Below, piece by piece: positions 33,222 to 39,410 of a DNA stretch of 64,000 nucleotides. This DNA comes from Clostridia bacterium (GTDB lineage Bacteria; Bacillota_A; Clostridia; Christensenellales; Aristaeellaceae): positions 9,688-73,687 of the forward strand of contig JAFQEB010000021.1 in assembly GCA_017399225.1 (NCBI GenBank), given 5' to 3'. The position numbers and the translations under genes were made by a program. A model generated the notes under the pieces. That model worked only from the letters and a program-made list of their open reading frames with translations, was not told where the DNA came from and searched no databases. How positions within the stretch are numbered: position 1 is the first letter of the stretch; the number at the start of each line of letters is the position of its first letter.

Positions 33222-33260
33222 CCCGCTCAGGGGCGTTACGCCCCTAAGAACCCCTTTTCG
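33181..33260. repeat. Palindromic repeat family C, copy 2, overlapping the methyltransferase 3' end
   Basis: Three units: AGGGGCTCTGCCCCT, AAGGGCTCTGCCCTTGACCC and AGGGGCGTTACGCCCCT. The methyltransferase stop (33219-33221) is inside the second unit. Confidence 0.75.
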
Positions 33261-33334
33261 CAATGCGGCTGGGTAGGCTTTGGAGGGTGGTCGCGCGTGC
33301 GGATGGGGGGACGAGGGGACGCTGCGCTTTTCCT

Positions 33335-33363
33335 TTGACGGCGCGGCTCCCCTGTGATATGAT
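33335..33363 (+). promoter_or_regulatory. Promoter of the four-module fusion gene
   Basis: TTGACG (33335-33340), 17 bp, TATGAT (33358-33363); 27 bp before the ATG at 33391. Confidence 0.75.
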
Positions 33364-33390
33364 GGGTACATCCCTTTTCCGGAGGTTGTT

Positions 33391-35391
33391 ATGCAGATCC
33401 TTTACCATGACCGCGACCTTGCCGTCGTCATCAAACCCGTTGGGCTGGATTCCGAATCCGCGGTGCCTGCCGCCATCCGTGAGGCTCTGGGCGGCGAGGT
33501 GTTCACCGTGCACCGCCTCGACCTGAACGTCGGGGGCGTGATGGTCTACGCCCGCACGAAGCAGGCCGCCGCCACACTCTCCCGGCTGATCCAGGAGGGC
33601 ACGCTGGTGAAGGAGTACGTTGCCCGCGTGGGCGGCATGCCGGAGGAAAGCGGCGACTGGACGGATCTGCTGCTCAAGGACGCGCGGAAGAACAAGGTTT
33701 TCGTCGTCACCCGCGAGCGCGGGGGCGTGAAGAAGGCCCGGCTGGAGTACACCCGCCTGGAAACCGACGGCGAGACCTCCCTGGTGCGCATCCGGCTGCA
33801 CACGGGCCGCAGCCATCAAATCCGCGTGCAGTTTGCCAGCCGCAAGCACCCCCTGCTGGGCGACCACAAATACGGCGCGAAGGACGCCCTGACCGCGCCG
33901 CAGCTCTTTTCCTGCTGCCTGACCTTCCCCTGGAAGGGCCAAACGCTGCGCTTCGAGCAGCTGCCGGACTGGGCCATGCTGCCCGCTGACCGGCTGGAGC
34001 GCATCGCCGAGATGGAAGCCGCCTTCGACCGTGCCTCCATCCGGCCCACGGAGGACGACCTGCGTGTCCTCACCGCCTACATGGACTCCGGCGACTGGCT
34101 GAAGGACTATACCGCCGATGAGCAGGGGCGCATCCCCCCGACCATGAAGCGCGGCGTGCTCAGCCAGGACGGGCTGTATAATCTCGTTTGTGACTGGGAG
34201 GCGCGAAAAAGACTTTCTCTAAATTGCGGCCATCCGAGCCTACTGGAATTCTCCGGAATCGAAATGACCGGATGCACCGGAGATATCGCAGCTGACGCCG
34301 AAACACTCCTGATGTCACGCAGGAAAGTGGCCACCTGGCGGCATGTACAGAACGTAGCAGACGCCTGCGTGGAATTGGCTACACGCTTTGGTCTGGACGA
34401 GGCACAGTGTCGCATCGCGGGCATCCTGCACGATATCTCCGCCGTTGTTCCGGCTGCGGAGATGCTGCGGTACGCGCAGCACACCGGCATGTCGCTGGAC
34501 GCTGCGGAAATCAACCACCCCTTCCTGCTGCACCAGCGTCTGAGCGCCGTCATCGCACAGGAAGCCTTTGGAGTGAATGACGACGCCGTTCTGCAGGCCA
34601 TCGCGTGCCACACCACGCTGCACGCAGAAGCCTCCCCGTTGGATATGGCGCTGTTCCTGGCGGACAAGATCGCATGGGATCAGCCGGGCGAACCGCCATT
34701 CCTGGCTCCTGTGCAGGCAGCCCTGCAGACTTCCCTGGACAGCGCCTGCTGGGTATACCTCGATTATGTGATGAACCACGGTATGATCCTGCAGCCGCAT
34801 CAGAATCTGCTGGCTGCGAGAGATTGGCTGCGAACCAACGTGCAGCCCCGCCCCGTCATCCACCTCTTCGGCGCCTCCGGCTCCGGCACCACGACCCTGG
34901 GACGCACACTGGCAGAGCGGCTGGGATACGTCCACATGGACACTGACGATTACTACTGGCTGCCCACCGATCCGGCTTTCACGCAGAAGCGCCCCATCCC
35001 GGAGCGGCTGGCGATGATGAACGCCGATATCGACGCATCAGAAAAGGGCGCGGTGATCTCCGGCTCCCTGACCGGCTGGGGCGATGTGCTGATTTCGCGT
35101 TTCACGCTGGCCGTGCGCGTAGTGACGGACACTACCGTCCGTCTGGAACGCCTGCGCCAGCGGGAATACGCCCACTTTGGCGACCGCATCCACGAGGGCG
35201 GCGACATGTACCAGAATCATCTGGACTTCCTTGAGTGGGCGTCCCAATACGACGCCGGCGACGTCGCCATGCGCAGCAAGGCCTGCCACGACGCATGGCA
35301 GCAGACCCTTCCCTGCCCGGTGCTGACCATAAACGGCACTCTTCCGCTGGATGAGAATATCGCAAAAATCATAGCGGCGCTGCCCCTTTGA
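33391..35391 (+). CDS. Fusion: RluA-type pseudouridine synthase - DUF4298 - HD phosphohydrolase - P-loop kinase
   Basis: A 666-residue single ORF. Residues 1-215: RluA-family pseudouridine synthase with catalytic D44 in VHRLDLNVGG and LHTGRSHQIRVQFA. About 222-268: DUF4298-like segment (YMDSGDWLKDY, PPTMKRGVLSQDGLYNL). About 308-475: HD domain of the YqeK (nucleoside tetraphosphate hydrolase) type, H318 and HD at 347-348, HTTLH later. About 487-666: P-loop kinase-like domain with GASGSGTTTLG (494-504), where Thr replaces the usual P-loop Lys, and HMDTDDYYW. Each module normally is a separate protein. DNA near 34180-34270 is less GC-rich than the flanks, consistent with a join. GGAGG precedes the start. 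Roles in RNA modification and nucleotide metabolism are family-based. Confidence 0.85.
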   Translation: MQILYHDRDLAVVIKPVGLDSESAVPAAIREALGGEVFTVHRLDLNVGGVMVYARTKQAAATLSRLIQEGTLVKEYVARVGGMPEESGDWTDLLLKDARKNKVFVVTRERGGVKKARLEYTRLETDGETSLVRIRLHTGRSHQIRVQFASRKHPLLGDHKYGAKDALTAPQLFSCCLTFPWKGQTLRFEQLPDWAMLPADRLERIAEMEAAFDRASIRPTEDDLRVLTAYMDSGDWLKDYTADEQGRIPPTMKRGVLSQDGLYNLVCDWEARKRLSLNCGHPSLLEFSGIEMTGCTGDIAADAETLLMSRRKVATWRHVQNVADACVELATRFGLDEAQCRIAGILHDISAVVPAAEMLRYAQHTGMSLDAAEINHPFLLHQRLSAVIAQEAFGVNDDAVLQAIACHTTLHAEASPLDMALFLADKIAWDQPGEPPFLAPVQAALQTSLDSACWVYLDYVMNHGMILQPHQNLLAARDWLRTNVQPRPVIHLFGASGSGTTTLGRTLAERLGYVHMDTDDYYWLPTDPAFTQKRPIPERLAMMNADIDASEKGAVISGSLTGWGDVLISRFTLAVRVVTDTTVRLERLRQREYAHFGDRIHEGGDMYQNHLDFLEWASQYDAGDVAMRSKACHDAWQQTLPCPVLTINGTLPLDENIAKIIAALPL

Positions 35392-35426
35392 GCTGATATC
35401 GGCTCAAAGAGGCGCGCCGCCTTTAT

Positions 35427-36362
35427 TTATGATGATACCTGATTGACCAGTCTGCACAGATCGCAGACAGAATAGCACCGGGCCAGATCCACGCTGATCC
35501 CGCGCTTCTGCGCCAGGGCCAGCAGGCCGGGCACGCCGTCCATGGCGGCCCGCATCCCCTCTTCTGCGTGGGGATCATACCGGGCGATGATATCCGCCAT
35601 GGGTTCCCGCGTCAGGTCGCCGATGCTGAATCCGCACACCGACACACGGCCATCGGGCTCCACGGACAGGGAAGTTTGATGCGTCAGCGGCTCGGTGTAG
35701 GGCATGGAGCCGCAGCAGTCCGCCGCGTCCAGGCAGGCCGGGGGATAATAATGCGCCAGGTGCTCGAAGGCATTGCCCGCCAGGAAGATGTCGTTGCCGC
35801 TGTGCACGGGAATACCGATATCCCGCAGGCTGTCCAGCACCTCGCGGGTGCGGGTGTTCTCCGGGCAGGAGAACCCCTCGTTGACCACCCATGCAGGCGA
35901 CCAGCGCAGCCGCTCCATCCCGTTTTCCTTCAGCGCGAGGGCAAACAGCCGCACCGGCTCCAGGGGAATAGTCTCCTGATGAAACGCGTCCACGGAGATC
36001 AGCACGTCGTTCACGCCGGCGGCCGTCAGCATGGCAGCAACCTCGCGGATGCGCCCTTCGTCCCGGCTGAAGAAGCCATTGGTGATCAGCTGGCGCTTCG
36101 GGAAGCCCGCGTCCATCGCCGTGCGGTGGATGAGGCAGGTGACCTCGGGGTACAGCAGGGGCTCGCCGCCGAAGGTCATCACGGACTGCATGGGGTAATG
36201 CGCCGCCAGCGTGCGGATAGCCTCCACCGCGGCGCTTTCCGGGACGTGATGCACGCAGCCGGTGTGGCTTCCGCCCACGGAGCAGTGCCTGCAGCGGCCG
36301 GAGCAGTGATTGGTCAGGATAAATTCAAGCCGGTCAAGGAACAGATATGGGGATAAATTCAT
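35427..36362 (-). CDS. Radical SAM protein
   Basis: A 311-residue protein with the 4Fe-4S motif CSGRCRHC (about 20-27) after LEFILTNH, then SVMTFGGEPLLYPEV (the GGEP SAM motif), LITNGFF and DVLISVDAFHQ. The C-terminus has several cysteines (ACLDAADCCG, SVCGFS, CYSVCDLC), perhaps binding a second cluster as in SPASM/twitch proteins. Start at 36362 has GGAGG 7 bases upstream; a longer frame by 6 codons is less likely. The substrate is unknown; no precursor peptide is next to it. Hairpins near 35387-35425 separate it from the convergent fusion gene. In 36363-36596 I see a GGTGCAG...CTGCACC hairpin (about 36440-36490), perhaps in its leader. Confidence 0.85.
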   Translation of the reverse strand: MNLSPYLFLDRLEFILTNHCSGRCRHCSVGGSHTGCVHHVPESAAVEAIRTLAAHYPMQSVMTFGGEPLLYPEVTCLIHRTAMDAGFPKRQLITNGFFSRDEGRIREVAAMLTAAGVNDVLISVDAFHQETIPLEPVRLFALALKENGMERLRWSPAWVVNEGFSCPENTRTREVLDSLRDIGIPVHSGNDIFLAGNAFEHLAHYYPPACLDAADCCGSMPYTEPLTHQTSLSVEPDGRVSVCGFSIGDLTREPMADIIARYDPHAEEGMRAAMDGVPGLLALAQKRGISVDLARCYSVCDLCRLVNQVSS

Positions 36363-36596
36363 GGTGATGCCTCCATTCATGTATTTGATGACGAAAAGTC
36401 CACAACAGCCCTTGGGCTGATGCGGGCCGATACACGAACGGTGCAGGGGCAGTCAAAATCATCCGATACAGCCTGCCTCACTGCACCGGGAGGTTACCTC
36501 GCATGGTCTGCCGCATGGGCATTCACCCGCCTTTCTGCGGATTATTGTAGCACACTTCCTTTTGCCCGTAAAGTGTGGTATAATCTGCATGATAAT

Positions 36597-36657
36597 GTAG
36601 GGGCGAGCAATGCTCGCCCGCCTAAGACATCAACGGGCGAGCAATGCTCGCCCCTAC
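36597..36657. repeat. 61-bp inverted-repeat element, family D
   Basis: Arms of 24 bp, 36597-36620 and 36634-36657, are exact reverse complements; each arm itself contains the palindrome GGGCGAGCAATGCTCGCCC. It lies just upstream of the rsmA ribosome site. A related single palindrome with compensating changes (GGGCGACCAATGGTCGCCC) is at 38169-38187. A TATAAT at 36579-36584 may serve rsmA but lacks a good -35 box. Confidence 0.8.
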
Positions 36658-36676
36658 GATAGGAGACACACCAACC

Positions 36677-37612
36677 ATGAGCAAATCCAAGGAACGCATC
36701 CGCGACAGCCAGCTGCGCTACAAGCAGGGGCTGGGCCAGAATTTCATCTATGACGAGGATCTCCTCGCGTCCCTGGTGCGCGCCGCCGGCGTGACCAAGG
36801 AGGACGACGTGCTGGAGGTCGGCCCCGGCGCGGGCAGCATGACCAAGCACCTGTGCCGAGCGGCCCATCACGTCATGTCCGTGGAGCTGGACGACCGGCT
36901 GATCCCGCTGCTGAACGGCTTCATGGCCGATTATGACAACTTTACCCTCGTCCACGGCGACGTGATGACGGTCAATCTGCCGGAAATCACCGCGAACCTC
37001 CGCAAGCCCCTGTCCGTCGTGGCGAACATCCCCTACTACATCACCACGCCGCTGATGACGATGCTTTTATCCGGCCCTCGCCGGGTGCAAGCCCCGTCGA
37101 GGGCTTCGCTCGGCGATTCCAAGGAATCGCAGTCGCTCGTCGGGCAAAGCCCGACCTCCATTGGCCCGCTTGACATCAAGCAGATGGCCCTCATGGTGCA
37201 GAAGGAAGTCGCGGACAAGGTGCTGGCCGAGCCCGGCACGGACGCGTGGGGCCCGCTGGCCCTGCGCTGCCAGTTCTACTGCGACCCGTACCTGGCCATG
37301 GACGTGCCCGCCGAGTGCTTCACCCCCGTGCCCAAGGTGGACAGCGCCTTCATCGTGCTGCCCCGGCGCGAGAAGCCCCTGGTCTCCGTGAAGAGCGAGG
37401 AGGACTTCTTCCGCGTGGCGCAAGCAGGTTTCGCCCTGCGCCGCAAGACCATGACCAACGGTCTGTGCGCGGCCTTCCACATGGAGCGCGCCGAAGCCGT
37501 CGCCCTGATGCAAGCCGCCGGCCTGGATGAGCGCATCCGCGGCGAAAAGCTTGGCTTTGAGGATCTGGCCCGGCTGTCCGACGCCTACACCGACTGGAAG
37601 GAGGCGCAGTGA
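36677..37612 (+). CDS. rsmA: 16S rRNA dimethyladenosine transferase RsmA (KsgA) with in-frame insertion
   Basis: A 311-residue protein. KQGLGQNFIYD, EVGPGAGSMTKHL and the catalytic VANIPYYITTPLMTMLL (residues 114-130) are typical of KsgA/RsmA, which dimethylates two adenosines in helix 45 of 16S rRNA. Between that segment and MALMVQKEVADKVLAEPG (normally separated by roughly 10 residues) lie about 33 extra residues (SGPRRVQAPSRASLGDSKES and on), encoded by three back-to-back hairpins. The frame is kept and everything downstream (NVDSAF-like KVDSAFIVL) is intact. Start at 36677 with AGGAGA upstream. The stop overlaps the dut ATG. Confidence 0.93.
   Translation: MSKSKERIRDSQLRYKQGLGQNFIYDEDLLASLVRAAGVTKEDDVLEVGPGAGSMTKHLCRAAHHVMSVELDDRLIPLLNGFMADYDNFTLVHGDVMTVNLPEITANLRKPLSVVANIPYYITTPLMTMLLSGPRRVQAPSRASLGDSKESQSLVGQSPTSIGPLDIKQMALMVQKEVADKVLAEPGTDAWGPLALRCQFYCDPYLAMDVPAECFTPVPKVDSAFIVLPRREKPLVSVKSEEDFFRVAQAGFALRRKTMTNGLCAAFHMERAEAVALMQAAGLDERIRGEKLGFEDLARLSDAYTDWKEAQ
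37071..37158. repeat. Triple-hairpin palindromic element inside rsmA
   Basis: Three perfect stems: GCCCTCG/CGAGGGC (37074-37080, 37098-37104), GCGATTCC/GGAATCGC (37113-37130), GTCGGGC/GCCCGAC (37139-37155). It is translated as about 30 extra residues. Confidence 0.8.
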
Positions 37613-38091
37613 TGGCCATCGCGCGTTTTCTGCATGTCTCCGAAGCGCAGTACGCCGCCGACCAGCAGCTGCCGGAGGCCCTGCCCGTCGGCGACATCCC
37701 CCTGCCCCGCCGCGCCACGGCCGGTTCCGCAGGCTATGACTTCGTCTGCACGGCGGAGGTCACCCTCCAGCCCGGCGAGGCCATCACCATACCCACCGGA
37801 ATTCGCTGCGAGATGCAGCCCGGCTGGGTGCTCATGCTCTTCCCCCGCAGCGGCCTGGGCTTCAAGCATCAGATCCGCCTGGCGAACACCGTGGGCGTCA
37901 TCGACAGCGATTACTATCACGCCGCCAACAAGGGGCACATCATGGTGCGCATCGTGTGCGGCGGCGACCATCCCGTGACCATCGCCCGGGGCGAGCGCTT
38001 CTGCCAGGGGGTGTTCCTGCCCTACGGCCTGGCGGAAGAGGATGAGGTGCAGAAAGACCGCGCAGGCGGTTTGGGGAGTACAGGTAAATAA
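37612..38091 (+). CDS. dut: dUTPase family protein
   Basis: A 159-residue trimeric-type dUTPase: motif 1 AGSAGYDF, motif 2/3 PRSGLGFKH and GVIDSDYY (catalytic Asp), motif 4 RGERFCQGVFLP, motif 5 KDRAGGLGSTG. It hydrolyses dUTP to dUMP, keeping uracil out of DNA. The start (ATG at 37612) overlaps the rsmA stop; a GTG three bases earlier is possible. The last bases abut a family B repeat, but motif 5 is complete. Confidence 0.93.
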   Translation: MAIARFLHVSEAQYAADQQLPEALPVGDIPLPRRATAGSAGYDFVCTAEVTLQPGEAITIPTGIRCEMQPGWVLMLFPRSGLGFKHQIRLANTVGVIDSDYYHAANKGHIMVRIVCGGDHPVTIARGERFCQGVFLPYGLAEEDEVQKDRAGGLGSTGK

Positions 38092-38142
38092 GGCTCTCCC
38101 TTTGGGAGAGCTGTCACCGCAGGTGACTGAGAGGGTTCTCCC
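38090..38142. repeat. Palindromic repeat family B, copy 4
   Basis: AAGGCTCTCCCTTTG, GGGAGAGCTGTCACC, GGTGACTGAGAGGGTT: follows the dut stop codon directly. Confidence 0.75.
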
Positions 38143-38168
38143 GCAGCAGTCCTTTCTTGCAGCAGAGC

Positions 38169-38187
38169 GGGCGACCAATGGTCGCCC
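38169..38187. repeat. Palindrome of family D, single copy
   Basis: GGGCGACCAATGGTCGCCC. Relative to 36601-36619 two bases change together so pairing is kept, which suggests that the hairpin is under selection. Confidence 0.65.
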
Positions 38188-38210
38188 CTACAACCGTGTA
38201 TATCAGCAAA

Positions 38211-38250
38211 GCGCCGGATACCGCATCATGTACGGTATCCGGCGCTGATT
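38211..38250 (+). terminator. Terminator of rsmA-dut
   Basis: 13-bp perfect stem GCGCCGGATACCG (38211-38223)/CGGTATCCGGCGC (38233-38245), then TGATTTTATTT. Confidence 0.8.
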
Positions 38251-38478
38251 TTATTTGCTGACCTCCGTCTCGAAGATCATCTTTTTGCACTTGGGGCAGT
38301 AGTCGGCAGGAAGCGGCTTGGCCATCCAGGTTCCCTTCGAGGCTTCCACCAGCCCCGTGCCGGCAAGCTGGTCAAAGAAGCCCAGCTTCTGCCCGTCCGC
38401 CTGGAAGTACATGGCGCTGCGGCGGTCGTAGCTCAATACGCCATGCTGCATCTCATTCTGACAAAAGGGACAAAGCAT
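38251..38478 (-). CDS. Small zinc-ribbon protein (PF20097-like)
   Basis: A 75-residue protein with MLCPFCQNEMQHGVLSYDRR at the start and YCPKCKKMIF near the end: two CxxC pairs likely holding one zinc. The CPxCxxEMxxGxLxxDRR pattern is a small domain common in Firmicutes, function unknown. Start at 38478 is set by GGAGG 7 bases upstream. Confidence 0.75.
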   Translation of the reverse strand: MLCPFCQNEMQHGVLSYDRRSAMYFQADGQKLGFFDQLAGTGLVEASKGTWMAKPLPADYCPKCKKMIFETEVSK

Positions 38479-38532
38479 CGCGCAGCCTCCTTCCGTCCAC
38501 ACTTCAAATTCCGCATTCTGAATTCCGAATTC

Positions 38533-39282
38533 TTAATAGTATTCCACCACAGATGCCCAGCTCATCAGCAGCTCCTGCTCCTCGGGCTTGCCCTTGACGG
38601 ACTGGGAGGCCGCGACGATGGGGATCCACTTCTGCACGTACTGCTTGGCAGTGTCGCTCTTCTTGCAGAACAGCTTCAGGTACTTGCGGGCCAGCGCTTC
38701 CTTGCCCTGCAGGTTGAACAGCAGGTAGGTGCGGGCCACGTCGGCAGAGGCATTGCCCTGGGTGGCGTGCGCCCAGTCGATGATGTAGGGCTTGCCTTCG
38801 GGGGTGATGATGATGTTGGAGGGGTTGAAGTCGCCGTGGCAGAGCTTCTTATGCACGTGCATGGAGGCCAGACGGGCGTGCAGCTCGTAGCGCTGGGTGG
38901 CGTCCAGCTTGCTCTGGTCGATCTTGCGGTTCATCTTCTCCGTCAGCATGTTCAGCATGGGGCAGACGTGCTTGTGCATATCCAGCTGCAGGTCGACGAA
39001 GAGTTCAAGGTACTCGTCTTCCTTCTCGGGGTTCTCCTCCATCAGCTGGGCAAGGGTCTTGCCGGGGATGTACTCGGTGATGATGGCCCACTTGCCATCG
39101 ATCTGCTGCACGTCGATCAGCTGGGGGATGGCAAGGCCGGTCTCCTCCACGCGGGCGGTGTTCAGCGCCTCGTTGAGGACGTCGGACTTCTTGTAGCTTT
39201 CGTCAAAGACCTTGATGGCCTGATCGCCGTCGCGGTACACGACCTTCTTCTCAGGGGTCGCGATGATGGTATCGAGCTTCAT
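38533..39282 (-). CDS. Aminoglycoside-phosphotransferase-like kinase
   Basis: A 249-residue protein kinase-like fold: catalytic loop LCHGDFNPSNIIIT and metal motif YIIDWAHATQGN. This APH/choline-kinase family includes small-molecule kinases; similar short proteins in gut bacteria are not shown to give antibiotic resistance. The preceding 38504-38534 is an AATTCCGAATTC tract touching the stop codon. Substrate unknown. Confidence 0.8.
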   Translation of the reverse strand: MKLDTIIATPEKKVVYRDGDQAIKVFDESYKKSDVLNEALNTARVEETGLAIPQLIDVQQIDGKWAIITEYIPGKTLAQLMEENPEKEDEYLELFVDLQLDMHKHVCPMLNMLTEKMNRKIDQSKLDATQRYELHARLASMHVHKKLCHGDFNPSNIIITPEGKPYIIDWAHATQGNASADVARTYLLFNLQGKEALARKYLKLFCKKSDTAKQYVQKWIPIVAASQSVKGKPEEQELLMSWASVVEYY

Positions 39283-39410
39283 TGTGTTACCTCCTGTTAC
39301 TGATGATGGTCAACGATACATATACCTCTTACATTCTACTTGCGGCCGTTTTCTCCTGCCGGTGGGAAAGCTTTCTCTCCCCCGACAGGTGAAAACCGGT
39401 CAGAAACCTC

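Noticed and set aside
36562..36584. TTGCCC-TATAAT as rsmA promoter
   Set aside because: Spacing of 11 bp is too short; only the -10 box is plausible.
38533..39282. Aminoglycoside resistance gene
   Set aside because: Only the general APH fold motifs are visible; no similarity to a known resistance enzyme can be claimed.
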